Origin: an uncultured Desulfobulbaceae bacterium
GTDB lineage: Bacteria > Desulfobacterota > Desulfobulbia > Desulfobulbales > BM004
NCBI GenBank assembly: GCA_945787325.1
Contig: CALZHP010000016.1
Coordinates: 1 to 43,473, forward strand
Direction: 5' to 3'
Length of the DNA stretch: 43,473 nt
A program made the translations under genes and the position numbers. Under the pieces are notes generated by a model. The model was given only the letters and a program-made list of their open reading frames with translations, was not told the origin of the DNA and did no database searches. Shown here one piece after another: positions 35,715 to 43,473 of the stretch. Position 1 is the stretch's first letter. Each line of letters starts with the position of its first letter.

Positions 35715-36334
35715 GCAAATGACCTCAAAGTCTTACGAATTAATTCTTCCAATCGCATTGCAGAAAACTCTTCAGCCGAAATGCGCTTTTTAACTGATGC
35801 CAGGGCTTCATATGCCTTCACTCTTGGATATCCCAGATTCACCAGAGCAGAAACGACATCGGTTGCCAATTGGTCTTCAGCGTGCACCATAACAGCAGGT
35901 TCTTCTGTTTCATCGACATCAAAACCTGCAATAAACGGAACCTTGTCTTTAAGGTCAAGGCATAGTCGTTCTGCAGTTTTCTTTCCTACACCGGAAAGCG
36001 CTGTAAGCCTTTTGATATTTTTTTCAGCAATCGCCCTGCCAAGTTCTGAAGGTTTTATGCCAGACAATATACCAACGGCAAGCTTAGGCCCAACACCTGA
36101 GACATTAATAAGAAGAAGGAACATCTCTTTTTCATCAATGTCCCAGAATCCGAAAAGGTTAAGAGCATCTTCCCGCACATTAGTGTAAGTCTGAAGAAAA
36201 ACTTCATCGCCCACCTCCGGAAGACTATCGTAGGTGGACAGCGATATGAACACCTCATAGCCGACACCTGAGACGTCTATAACAATTATATCTGTTGCTT
36301 TATATAGAAGCTCTCCACGCAAACAAGCAATCAT
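35711..36334 (-). CDS. ruvA: Holliday junction DNA helicase subunit RuvA
   Basis: A 207-residue junction-binding protein. Domain I is the OB fold ([28 protein letters not shown]). Domain II has helix-hairpin-helix repeats ([19 protein letters not shown] and [19 protein letters not shown]). Domain III ([19 protein letters not shown]) contacts RuvB. Length is normal. It forms the ruvC-orf60-ruvA-ruvB run on the minus strand. Confidence 0.96.
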   Translation of the reverse strand: MIACLRGELLYKATDIIVIDVSGVGYEVFISLSTYDSLPEVGDEVFLQTYTNVREDALNLFGFWDIDEKEMFLLLINVSGVGPKLAVGILSGIKPSELGRAIAEKNIKRLTALSGVGKKTAERLCLDLKDKVPFIAGFDVDETEEPAVMVHAEDQLATDVVSALVNLGYPRVKAYEALASVKKRISAEEFSAMRLEELIRKTLRSFA

Positions 36335-36399
36335 ATCAAGGTTCAGGGATTAGGGTTCTGGAAAAATAATAATATAATCATAACAATAACGGTTTATGA

Positions 36400-36582
36400 T
36401 TACAAAACAAAAGGAAAATTGCTGTTACAACAAGATAGTATATGTACGGGAACCGTTGTTTCATTGAGACAGATCTTTGTGCTGCCCCATGAGGGGTGAT
36501 AAGGCTTTAGGTAAAACCTTCCTCCAAATGGGGCTAGGTTTTTATGCTCAATGCCTTTTTCTATTTCTCCTGTAATTTTCAT
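36400..36582 (-). CDS. Small ORF (60 aa) between ruvC and ruvA, unknown function
   Basis: A 60-residue frame whose ATG overlaps the ruvC stop as ATGA (36582-36579), which suggests translational coupling and is the main support. The sequence begins MKITGEIEKGIEHKNLAPFGG, continues FYLKPYHPSWGSTKICLNE and ends ISCC-like (HILSCCNSNFPFVL), with two adjacent Cys. No signal peptide or known domain is seen. The intergenic stretch after it has a 9-bp AT inverted repeat (TAATCATAA at 36375-36383 with TTATGATTA at 36394-36402). It could be a real operon member or chance coding; moderate confidence only. Confidence 0.5.
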   Translation of the reverse strand: MKITGEIEKGIEHKNLAPFGGRFYLKPYHPSWGSTKICLNETTVPVHILSCCNSNFPFVL

Positions 36583-37082
36583 GTACCATTTTTCAATTTA
36601 AAGGGCTGATTCGCATGACATATTGCAACGGCTAGTGCATCTGCTGCATCCTGGCTTGGTGAGCTGGAAAGCTGCAGCAGTACCCGAACCATCTGCTGAA
36701 CTTGTTGTTTGTCAGCATTACCATAGCCAACAACAGCCTGTTTTATCATACGGGGTGTATAATCATGAACATCCAAACCATTCTGCATTGCCGCTAGCAG
36801 TGCAACTCCTCTTGCATGTCCCAATTTCAGAGCTGACCTTGGATTTACTGCAACAAATACATCCTCCACTGCAGCTACCAATGGTGACTGGTTTTCTATA
36901 ATTTCACAGATACCATCATGGATAATTTTTAACCTTTCTGAGAAACCCTGTCGGGCTTTTCCTCTGATTACGCCACAGGTGACAAAATGCAGCCGGTTCC
37001 CTTCTTTTTCGATTACACCATAACCTGTTGCACGGGAGCCAGGATCAATACCAAGAATCCGGTATGTTTTATTCTGAGGCAT
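36579..37082 (-). CDS. ruvC: Crossover junction endodeoxyribonuclease RuvC
   Basis: A 167-residue Holliday junction resolvase, the nuclease of the RuvABC complex. The catalytic acidic residues of the RNase H-like fold are in place: Asp in LGIDPGSRATGYG, Glu in VAAVEDVFVA, and the C-terminal pair in SSPSQDAADALAVAICHA. Length is normal. It follows yebC by about 70 bases; the yebC-ruvC-ruvA-ruvB order is common in bacteria. Confidence 0.97.
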   Translation of the reverse strand: MPQNKTYRILGIDPGSRATGYGVIEKEGNRLHFVTCGVIRGKARQGFSERLKIIHDGICEIIENQSPLVAAVEDVFVAVNPRSALKLGHARGVALLAAMQNGLDVHDYTPRMIKQAVVGYGNADKQQVQQMVRVLLQLSSSPSQDAADALAVAICHANQPFKLKNGT

Positions 37083-37150
37083 ATTTATTAAGTGAAAGCA
37101 GAAAGTCTTTATGATGGTATTAAGATCAAAGTAAAAAAGTTATTTTCAAA

Positions 37151-37900
37151 TTACGATAAAGATTCCATGATTTCGTCCGGTATATCAAAGTTCGCATGAA
37201 CATTTTGAACATCATCATGGTCTTCAAGGCTTTCCAGGAGTCTCAGTATCTGCTTGGCAGGTTTTTCATCGGATACATCTACAGTATTTTGGGGAATCAT
37301 GGAAACTGATGCTTCAAAAAATTTTATATTATCAGCTTCAAGTGCTTCTCTTACAGAATCAAAATCATCAGGCTCAGTGATTACCTGAAATTCACTGTCC
37401 TCTTCAATAACATCTTCCGCACCGGCTTCTAATGCAAGGTCCATGAGTTTTTCTTCTGAAATTGTTGATTTGTCAATCAGCAGCAACCCTTTTTTATCAA
37501 ACATCCAAGCCACACAACCGGACTCACCAAGGTTGCCTCCGCTTTTGCTGAAATAATGTCTGATATCCGCGACAGTCCTATTTTTATTGTCTGTCATACA
37601 ATCTACAAGGACTGCTACTCCGCCCGGCCCGTAACCTTCGTAAGTAATTTCTTCATATACTGCTCCTTCAAGCTCACCTGTCCCTTTTTTTATGGCCCTT
37701 TCAATATTATCCTTTGGCATATTGTCAGCTTTGGCTGAGGCAATGGCAGAACGCAGACGGGGGTTCCCTTCCGGGTCGCCTCCACCCATTCGGGCAGCAA
37801 CTGTTATTTCTTTAATAAGACGGGTAAATATCCTACCGCGCTTTGCGTCCGCGGCGCCTTTTTTTCTTTTGATTGTGCTCCACTTCGAATGTCCGGACAC
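37151..37900 (-). CDS. YebC/PmpR-family DNA-binding regulatory protein
   Basis: A 249-residue cytoplasmic protein with the diagnostic start [32 protein letters not shown], then [30 protein letters not shown] and [26 protein letters not shown]. Members have been called transcriptional regulators, and some (TACO1-like) act as translational activators at ribosomes on difficult motifs; by-eye assignment to either is not possible. It lies between rlmE (22 bases upstream) and ruvC in the minus-strand gene run. Confidence 0.95.
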   Translation of the reverse strand: MSGHSKWSTIKRKKGAADAKRGRIFTRLIKEITVAARMGGGDPEGNPRLRSAIASAKADNMPKDNIERAIKKGTGELEGAVYEEITYEGYGPGGVAVLVDCMTDNKNRTVADIRHYFSKSGGNLGESGCVAWMFDKKGLLLIDKSTISEEKLMDLALEAGAEDVIEEDSEFQVITEPDDFDSVREALEADNIKFFEASVSMIPQNTVDVSDEKPAKQILRLLESLEDHDDVQNVHANFDIPDEIMESLS

Positions 37901-37922
37901 GAAAACACCTCCAATTGCTTTG

Positions 37923-38537
37923 TCATCGATCCACGATTATCGGCTTTTTATAATTTTCACCCAGCACATAAACCTCCCGGCTTTCGGTACGGGAGCTCTT
38001 TGGTTTGACTACTTTAACTTTTTTAAACAGGCGGCGAACTTCTTCTACAAAATCAGGGAAATCCTCACCCTGAAAAACTTTGCAATAATAATTACCGTCC
38101 TCCTCTAGAAGTTCACCTGCGATCTCAATTGTTCGTCTGGCAAGTGTAAGGGATTTCTGTTGATCAACCCATTTATTGCCGGATGTCTGAGGTCCTATGT
38201 CACTGATAACTACGTCGAAACTGTCACATAAGTTCCTCAAGTTTCCAGATAGCTCCGAATCCATAATATCTGCTTTTATGGATTGAATCGCTGCCGCATT
38301 TGCATAGCTGACTTTTTTTGTAGACTGTAAATCGACACCGACAACTAACCCTTGCGGACCCACGGTTTTTGCAGCGTAAATAGACCAACTTCCAGGATTA
38401 CATCCCAGATCCAATACCCTGTCACCTTTTTTCAACAGATGGTATTTTTGTTGTGCCTCTTCTAGTTTATATACAGAGCGGGCGGGATATTTTTCCTTTT
38501 TAGCTTTTTTAAAATAGTAGTCCTGTACTTTTTTCAT
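37923..38537 (-). CDS. rlmE: 23S rRNA (uridine-2'-O)-methyltransferase RlmE
   Basis: A 204-residue SAM-dependent methyltransferase of the FtsJ/RrmJ family, which methylates the ribose of U2552 in 23S rRNA during 50S maturation. Catalytic K-D-K positions fall in [25 protein letters not shown] and [10 protein letters not shown], and SAM binds at [15 protein letters not shown]. The usual length and an intact start ([25 protein letters not shown]) support the call. Confidence 0.95.
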   Translation of the reverse strand: MKKVQDYYFKKAKKEKYPARSVYKLEEAQQKYHLLKKGDRVLDLGCNPGSWSIYAAKTVGPQGLVVGVDLQSTKKVSYANAAAIQSIKADIMDSELSGNLRNLCDSFDVVISDIGPQTSGNKWVDQQKSLTLARRTIEIAGELLEEDGNYYCKVFQGEDFPDFVEEVRRLFKKVKVVKPKSSRTESREVYVLGENYKKPIIVDR

Positions 38538-38708
38538 AAATCCTAAAATATAATTAAACTAGTCCATAATTGATTACATGACAAGGATGGTTTGTTTCTT
38601 TTATATGCCTGTTAAAGCATTCTGAAAATGCTCGGAATATTCTTCCTCAGCACAGATTCATAACATGATCCACCCAACCTCATTGAATGCTGTTTCACCC
38701 GCTTCAAA

Positions 38709-40199
38709 CTATTTTTTATCTTCAGTAAAACTCTTAAGACTGTTTTTTTTAATGAAGTTTTTAACCCATTTAAGAGCGTCTTTTTTTGTATTCACCTGCT
38801 TTTCTACACGGGCCTTTTCAAGATCATCCAGTATCATGCTGAAAAGAGGCCCCGGAACAAGACCCAATTCAATGAGGTCTTTGCCTCGCAATAATGGCGG
38901 ACTGACAAGAACTGGTTCGATCCTTTCTGAAACTGTACTCTTAGTTTCAGTATATAGAGTAAATAATTCCGCTTCCATTCTTAGCGGCTTTTCAATACCC
39001 TTTCCAGCAAGACTATCCGCCAGAGCTAACAAAAACAGGCCATCCAATTCTTCCTCCGCAGCCTTTACAATTCTCAAATAGGCCTTTGGAGTAAGCTGGT
39101 CTTTCTTCCTGGCATTATTCAAATGAAAAGGCCACATATGCATGGATATAAGCCGGCACACTTCTTTGGTGTCTTCCCTGCTCCATCGGAGACGATCGGC
39201 AATTTCCCTAAATTTACGGGAACCAACATGGTCGTGATTATAAAATGTGATCCTACCACCATCATCACGAATCATATGAGTTTCCGGTTTGCCAATATCA
39301 TGAAACAGGGCCGCCCAGGTAAGCCATGTTTTTCTTTTAGGATGCGCGAGATATGCCTGAAATTGATTTTCATAACCGGGGAAAAAATGTCCCGGTTTGT
39401 GAAGAATTTTCTCCATATTATCCAAGGTCTCAAGACCATGATCAAATACATCGAGATGATGACTTGCCGGCTGATCAACACCCACTCCCTCTTTCAGTTC
39501 CGGGAAAACATGCCACAGCAGACCTGAATTTTTCATAGCCGAACATACATCAAAAGCACGGCCTGAAATCATTATGTGTTTCAACTCGTAAGATATGCGT
39601 TCAGCTGAAACCTTGGAAATCAATTGAGCATTTGCTGATATGTATTTTTCAGTTTCCGGATCCAAGCTAAAATCAAGCGTTGCCTTAAAACGATAAGCAC
39701 GAAGAAGTCGCAATGGATCACTTTCAAAAACATGATTGGATGTGCAACGTATTGTTCGATTTTTCAGGTCCACTTGGCCGCCTGCAGGATCAATGATCTC
39801 GGCAGACATCAAAATGCCCTGTTTTACCGTATAAAATTCGACAGCAAGAGCGTTAATGGAAAAATCTCGTTTAAGAAGATCTTCTTCTATAGATATTGTC
39901 TCCTCTCTAAAAGAGGCAAAATCTATGGTAAACCCATTCCACACAACCCGGGCAACATCCTCTTCGGCATCAAGCGGAACGAAACTCCCTCCCGCTTCCT
40001 GTGACAACATTCTGGCACAACCAAATGCATCATTTGCTATAGTGATATCAAGATCGTTAATTTCGTTACCAAGAAGTAAGTCCCTGACAGTACCTCCGGT
40101 AAAATACATTTGAACATCCCGCTTAATTGCAATTTTCGACAATGATTGAATTAACCGCCTGGGAAATTTTTTCAGTTTTTTATTTAGATTTGATTTCAT
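38709..40199 (-). CDS. CCA tRNA nucleotidyltransferase with HD domain
   Basis: A 496-residue class II nucleotidyltransferase. The head domain has YFTGGTVRDLLLGNEINDLDITIA with the two metal-binding Asp, followed by KRDFSINALAVE, RCTSNHVFESDPLRLLRAYRF and the nucleotide-recognition region. The middle contains an HD phosphohydrolase motif (WAALFHDIGKPETH, then NHDHVGSRKF). Such proteins add or repair the 3' CCA of tRNA; some members add only CC or A, or are poly(A) polymerases, which sequence reading alone cannot separate. The one tRNA here already encodes CCA, so repair is the likelier need. It starts the minus-strand run that ends at the fumarase genes, and is divergent from the thioredoxin-like gene. 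Confidence 0.92.
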   Translation of the reverse strand: MKSNLNKKLKKFPRRLIQSLSKIAIKRDVQMYFTGGTVRDLLLGNEINDLDITIANDAFGCARMLSQEAGGSFVPLDAEEDVARVVWNGFTIDFASFREETISIEEDLLKRDFSINALAVEFYTVKQGILMSAEIIDPAGGQVDLKNRTIRCTSNHVFESDPLRLLRAYRFKATLDFSLDPETEKYISANAQLISKVSAERISYELKHIMISGRAFDVCSAMKNSGLLWHVFPELKEGVGVDQPASHHLDVFDHGLETLDNMEKILHKPGHFFPGYENQFQAYLAHPKRKTWLTWAALFHDIGKPETHMIRDDGGRITFYNHDHVGSRKFREIADRLRWSREDTKEVCRLISMHMWPFHLNNARKKDQLTPKAYLRIVKAAEEELDGLFLLALADSLAGKGIEKPLRMEAELFTLYTETKSTVSERIEPVLVSPPLLRGKDLIELGLVPGPLFSMILDDLEKARVEKQVNTKKDALKWVKNFIKKNSLKSFTEDKK

Positions 40200-40326
40200 A
40201 GATCTATTTGAAAACTTCGATTGTTCATGAAATATTCTGCTCTTGCGTTATATTATAAATATTTATCAAATAAATAATAACTATATTCTGTAATCTCCTT
40301 AGAAAGACATTCAGGAAAACAAAGCA

Positions 40327-40815
40327 ATGGACGCACCTCTCCAAAGAACTATAAAAATAGGAAATTCCAATATTGGACTGATCGGTCTGGACGTCGCCAT
40401 GAATCAAGCACTAAACAGGAATATGACTGAAGAAGAGGCTGCCGATTACCTTTTTGATGCTATTAATATAAAAAATTATATCCCAGAAGGAGCAGAAAAG
40501 AGTTACAAAAAAGCTTTGCTTCGTGAATTCAAGCGGCAACGAGACAACCTTGAAGGCGAGCAGAAAGGCCTCACCATTCGCATACTAGGCCCGGGTTGTG
40601 TCAGCTGTAATAATATCAAAATCATGCTGATTGAAATACTCAACAAACTGGAGCTTGCCGCTGATGTTGAAGACATCCGTGAATTGGATGAGGTGTGGAG
40701 GTATGGGATAACAAAGACCCCAGCTCTTATCATAAACGGAGAAGTGAAAAGTGCCGGCATTCTGCCACCCTTTTCTCACATTGAGCAATGGGTCCGCGAG
40801 GCTGCAGGCTTATAA
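40327..40815 (+). CDS. Thioredoxin-like small redox-disulfide protein with N-terminal extension
   Basis: A 162-residue cytoplasmic protein in two parts. The C-terminal part (about 85-162) is a compact thioredoxin/glutaredoxin-like domain of the small redox-active disulfide protein type: LTIRILGPGCVSCNNIKIMLIEIL with active-site CVSC, the cis-Pro region ITKTPALIINGEVKSAG, and IEQWVREAAG. The N-terminal 80 residues (IGNSNIGLIGLDVAMNQAL, then EEEAADYLFDAINIKNYIPEGAEKSYKKALLREFKRQ) are an extra region I recognise only as recurrent beside such domains. AGGAAAA precedes the ATG. Function unknown; a thiol-transfer role is inferred from CxxC. Confidence 0.82.
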   Translation: MDAPLQRTIKIGNSNIGLIGLDVAMNQALNRNMTEEEAADYLFDAINIKNYIPEGAEKSYKKALLREFKRQRDNLEGEQKGLTIRILGPGCVSCNNIKIMLIEILNKLELAADVEDIRELDEVWRYGITKTPALIINGEVKSAGILPPFSHIEQWVREAAGL

Positions 40816-40830
40816 AGCTGTATTTTTGAC

Positions 40831-41451
40831 TCATATCGCTTCAAGGAACGGGAAATCCTGCTCATCTATAAGTTTGCTCATACGTTGTTTTATAGATGTT
40901 TTATTATCGTGATAATCTGCGAGCTGCTCAATTATCACAAGCATTCTGTCTGTATCAACCCGTCTGGCTATTCGTCTACCAGCTTTAGGAAAAGGTCCGC
41001 CTTTCCCACCTGCATATACATCAAGTCCCGACCGGGTAGCAACCACACCAATATCAGTAAGTAATGCACTGGAACAAGATGCCGGGCAAGCAGCTAATGC
41101 AATCTTTAGTTTTGGTTTTACACCTGTACGGGATCCGAATTTATTACTAATTTGATTGGATAATTCTTCCGTATCCACCAGGGCCAATTTGCAATAAGGC
41201 TTTCCCACACAAATCCTTGATACAGGAAACTTTCCAGGACCCTTAAATTCTGCACCGGCAGCTGCAAGTTCACTTTTTATTGTTTCCAGGTTTTCCTCGT
41301 CGATATCCAATATTCTCAAATTCTGCGAGGTGGTAAAATATAGGGAAAAATTGAATTGTAAAGAGAGATCATTGATCTTCTTGAGAATTTCTTTGTCCAG
41401 CCGCCCAGCCTGTAAAATAATGGTAAGTTGTGTTTTACTGATGTCGCTCAT
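40831..41451 (-). CDS. Small sulfite/nitrite reductase-like siroheme protein
   Basis: A 206-residue protein with the nitrite/sulfite reductase ferredoxin half-domain (LTIILQAGRLDKEILKKINDL) and then the siroheme/4Fe-4S cysteines in the diagnostic arrangement: CVGKPYC (Cx5C) and ACPASC (Cx3C). The length fits the small monomeric 'assimilatory-type' sulfite reductase described in Desulfovibrio-type sulfate reducers, so the organism may be one. It is far shorter than DsrAB or CysI. Physiological role is uncertain even in characterised members. ATG 41451 is used; an upstream TTG at 41463 is open. It converges with the thioredoxin-like gene, with only 15 bases between them. Confidence 0.88.
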   Translation of the reverse strand: MSDISKTQLTIILQAGRLDKEILKKINDLSLQFNFSLYFTTSQNLRILDIDEENLETIKSELAAAGAEFKGPGKFPVSRICVGKPYCKLALVDTEELSNQISNKFGSRTGVKPKLKIALAACPASCSSALLTDIGVVATRSGLDVYAGGKGGPFPKAGRRIARRVDTDRMLVIIEQLADYHDNKTSIKQRMSKLIDEQDFPFLEAI

Positions 41452-41610
41452 GATGGTACCCAATTATTAAAATTTAATATGCCCCGCAACACCTTGACAG
41501 GCATTGCAATAGATTAGGTTTCTGCTATTATAACTCTCAACAAAATTAGTTATTATAACATCTTTTTCTGTCTTTATCATTGATTCGAATATTTTAGGAA
41601 TAGGTCAAAC

Positions 41611-42864
41611 ATGGTTTTCAATTTCAAAGCGTGGTTAATTGAACAGGGTATCCCATCCGGTTTGGCACAATTGCTGGACATTGGAGTAATTATAACAGCT
41701 ATTATTGCTGTTTCTTTATTATGCTACTTGATTTCAAAGCACATACTTGTCCGACTCTTAGAGGCTATCCTGATACGCAGCAAAAACAGGTGGGATGATA
41801 AGCTGGTCGAAAGAGACCTGATCAAGAAACTTTCTTTACTTGTTCCTGTCGCAGTCTTTTATATGGCTGTTGATATATTACAACCCCAACTTGGATCTGC
41901 AGCAGAACTTTTGAAAAGAGCCGCCATGACATTATTTGTCATTGCCGGTGTAGCAGTGTTGAATGCCTTTTTTTCTGCATCTAATGATATTTATAAGACA
42001 TATGAAGTTTCCGCGAGAAAACCTATCAGGGGTTACATTGATGCATTAAGGATAATTTCATACTTACTGGCAGTAATATTTATTATTTCTATTCTCACAG
42101 ACAAATCTCCCTGGGGTATTCTCAGTGTATTAGGCGGATTTACTGTCGTTCTTATTCTTGTCTTCAAAGACACAATCTTGGGCTTTGTCGCTAGCCTGCA
42201 GATTTCAGCACACGATATGGTCCGAGTGGGCGATTGGATCGAAGTTCCCAAATATGGCGCCGACGGTGATGTAATTGATATGTCAATTCACACTGTAAAG
42301 GTACGAAACTGGGACAAAACCATATCAACCATTCCCACGTATCATCTTGTAACAGATACTTTTAAAAACTGGCGGGGCATGTCCGAGTCCGGCGGAAGAA
42401 GAATAAAGCGGGCAATTAATATTGATGTAAATTCAATTAAATTCTGCTCAGACGAAATGCTTGAGCGATTCAATAAATTTGGCCTGATCAGCGAATATAT
42501 AAATAATAAAAAAGATGAGATTGCGGAATACAATGAAAAATTCGAGGTTAATACATCTGAAGTAATTAACGGCAGGCGCCAGACAAATATTGGTGTGTTC
42601 AGGGCATATATCGTTGCCTATCTAAAAAACCACCCAAAAATCCATCAGAATATGACATTCCTGGTACGGCACCTTGCTCCCACACCACAGGGTCTGCCTA
42701 TAGAAATATATGTATTCAGCAACGACCAGGCCTGGGCCAGGTACGAAGCCATTCAGGCTGATATCTTCGATCATCTGCTGGCCGCGGTGCCTGAGTTTGA
42801 TCTACGCGTTTTTCAGGACCCAACGGGGTATGATTTCATGCATTTCAAAACCGGTCAGCAATAA
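41611..42864 (+). CDS. MscS-family mechanosensitive ion channel (YbdG/MscM-like)
   Basis: A 417-residue inner-membrane channel. About five hydrophobic helices are visible (residues roughly 20-42, 65-85, 95-115, 145-165 and 170-195), the last being the pore-lining segment VLGGFTVVLILVFKDTILGFVASLQISAHDMVRVGDWIEVP, where the loss of bulky residues is typical. The beta domain (YGADGDVIDMSIHTVKVRNWDKTISTIPTYHLVTDTFKNW) and the long cytoplasmic C-terminus with KNHPKIHQNMTFLVRHLAPTPQGLPIEIYVFS match the YbdG subgroup. It should vent solutes on hypo-osmotic shock. It has its own short upstream region and is convergent with the RlpA-like gene. Confidence 0.93.
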   Translation: MVFNFKAWLIEQGIPSGLAQLLDIGVIITAIIAVSLLCYLISKHILVRLLEAILIRSKNRWDDKLVERDLIKKLSLLVPVAVFYMAVDILQPQLGSAAELLKRAAMTLFVIAGVAVLNAFFSASNDIYKTYEVSARKPIRGYIDALRIISYLLAVIFIISILTDKSPWGILSVLGGFTVVLILVFKDTILGFVASLQISAHDMVRVGDWIEVPKYGADGDVIDMSIHTVKVRNWDKTISTIPTYHLVTDTFKNWRGMSESGGRRIKRAINIDVNSIKFCSDEMLERFNKFGLISEYINNKKDEIAEYNEKFEVNTSEVINGRRQTNIGVFRAYIVAYLKNHPKIHQNMTFLVRHLAPTPQGLPIEIYVFSNDQAWARYEAIQADIFDHLLAAVPEFDLRVFQDPTGYDFMHFKTGQQ

Positions 42865-42885
42865 AATAGTAAAGAAATTCATTGA

Positions 42886-43473
42886 TCAGTTGACCTCTAC
42901 AGTTTCCACCATTACACGTGCCGTGCCTTTCCTATAGAAGCCCAGTTGTTTTGCTGCACCGGCACTTAGATCGATTATTCTCCCGTCAATAAAAGGACCC
43001 CGGTCGTTGACCCTCACAATCATTGATCGCCCATTTTCAAGATTGCGCACACGTACATTAGTGGGCAACGGCAGGTGCTTATGAGCTGCTGTCGGTTTAG
43101 ACGGGTAAAATGCTTCTCCATTAGCAGTCATATGCCCGCCCTTCTGTCTTCTGGTTTCATGACCATACCACGAAGCGATTCCCTGCTGCCGGTAGGTTTG
43201 GGCTGTGGCAACCGACATGGGTACGTAACGTCTGCCCCTCACAACATACGGCGAGTTCTTCACCTTGCCGCGTCTGATGGCATCTTTTGGTGAAAGTCCA
43301 TCTATTGTATCTATGTCCTGCGTTAAGGGCCAATCAAATGGTGCCATCACGACATCAAATGTAAAACTGCCAGCTTTATAAGCAATTTTCCCAGTCCCTA
43401 CAGAAGCTTTTGTTAAAAGTTTCGCAGTATTTATTGTTGTTGAAACTGTCCCCTTCGTGACATTATATGTGGT
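42886..43473 (-). CDS. rlpA: RlpA-like septal ring lytic transglycosylase, 5'-truncated by window edge
   Basis: The frame is open to the right edge, so the N-terminus is outside the window; at least 195 residues are seen. The DPBB_1 double-psi beta-barrel domain is clear: QGIASWYGHETRRQKGG, HMTANGEAFYPSKPTAAHKHLPLPT, VRVRNLENGRSMIVRVNDRGPFIDGRIIDLS and AAKQLGFYRKGTARVMVE. Before it is a Thr/Ser/Ala-rich linker and the DWPLTQDIDTIDG segment, which suits a lipoprotein anchor off the edge. RlpA cleaves naked glycan strands at the septum. There is no SPOR domain at the C-terminus, unlike some RlpA proteins. A start at GTG 43350 is formally possible but unlikely. Confidence 0.9.
   Translation of the reverse strand, partial: TTYNVTKGTVSTTINTAKLLTKASVGTGKIAYKAGSFTFDVVMAPFDWPLTQDIDTIDGLSPKDAIRRGKVKNSPYVVRGRRYVPMSVATAQTYRQQGIASWYGHETRRQKGGHMTANGEAFYPSKPTAAHKHLPLPTNVRVRNLENGRSMIVRVNDRGPFIDGRIIDLSAGAAKQLGFYRKGTARVMVETVEVN

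Noticed and set aside
36375-36402. 9-bp AT inverted repeat between orf60 and ruvA as a terminator
   Set aside because: The stem is A/T-only apart from one G-C pair and lacks a T run on the minus strand, so it is too weak to call.

Overview
The window looks like a chromosomal segment of an anaerobic, low-GC deltaproteobacterium (Desulfobacterota, probably a sulfate reducer of the Desulfobacterales type). The basis is indirect: two selenocysteine-containing cytoplasmic formate dehydrogenases, a pyruvate:ferredoxin oxidoreductase, a corrinoid-activator-like iron-sulfur ATPase, a two-subunit class I fumarase, a small sulfite-reductase-like protein, a heme-c sensor kinase and PEP-CTERM surface proteins. 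No rRNA or sulfate-reduction marker lies in the window, so the lineage is inferred. No CRISPR array, insertion sequence, phage or plasmid module was seen.

Layout. 1-2.4 kb: a PEP-CTERM exported protein, a decayed second PEP-CTERM tail ending in an intact-looking terminator, and a lipoprotein gene broken by one in-frame stop. 2.4-6.6 kb (minus): tRNA-Arg(CCG), a small HNH nuclease, folC and a UvrD/PcrA helicase. 7.0-7.7 kb: a CBS-ACT protein. 7.9-19.4 kb (plus) is the metabolic core: a 1384-residue formate dehydrogenase fused to a GltD-like flavin domain, then a nuoE-nuoF-fdhA operon for a second formate dehydrogenase, then an ASKHA/2Fe-2S reductive activator. Each formate dehydrogenase is split by a TGA that is read as selenocysteine. 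Each TGA is followed by a hairpin with loop GGUCU starting at exactly +22 from the U of UGA.

19.5-24.6 kb: a small conserved protein of unknown function, a heme-c hybrid histidine kinase (minus) and a fused pabB-pabC gene (minus). 25.1-28.6 kb: pyruvate:ferredoxin oxidoreductase. 28.8-32.2 kb: a YkgJ-type cysteine-cluster protein, a 64-residue protein, a PHP-type phosphatase, an exported protein with an exact 39-residue repeat, and a small lipoprotein. 40.2-32.3 kb (minus) reads as one long gene run: cca, rlmE, yebC, ruvC, a 60-residue ORF, ruvA, ruvB, panB, fumarase alpha and fumarase beta, ending in a terminator shared with the convergent lipoprotein gene. 40.3-43.5 kb: a thioredoxin-like fusion, the sulfite-reductase-like protein, an MscS channel and an RlpA-like protein running off the right edge.

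How the genes fit together. The two formate dehydrogenases (CO2/formate), folate-making genes (pabBC, folC), a corrinoid-type activator and pyruvate:ferredoxin oxidoreductase all belong to C1/acetyl-CoA metabolism and suggest a Wood-Ljungdahl-type economy (inference). The most unusual features are the single-chain formate dehydrogenase-GltD fusion and a GC-rich block (about 12.59-15.0 kb). The block starts inside nuoE and ends inside fdhA, so the second formate dehydrogenase operon looks mosaic.
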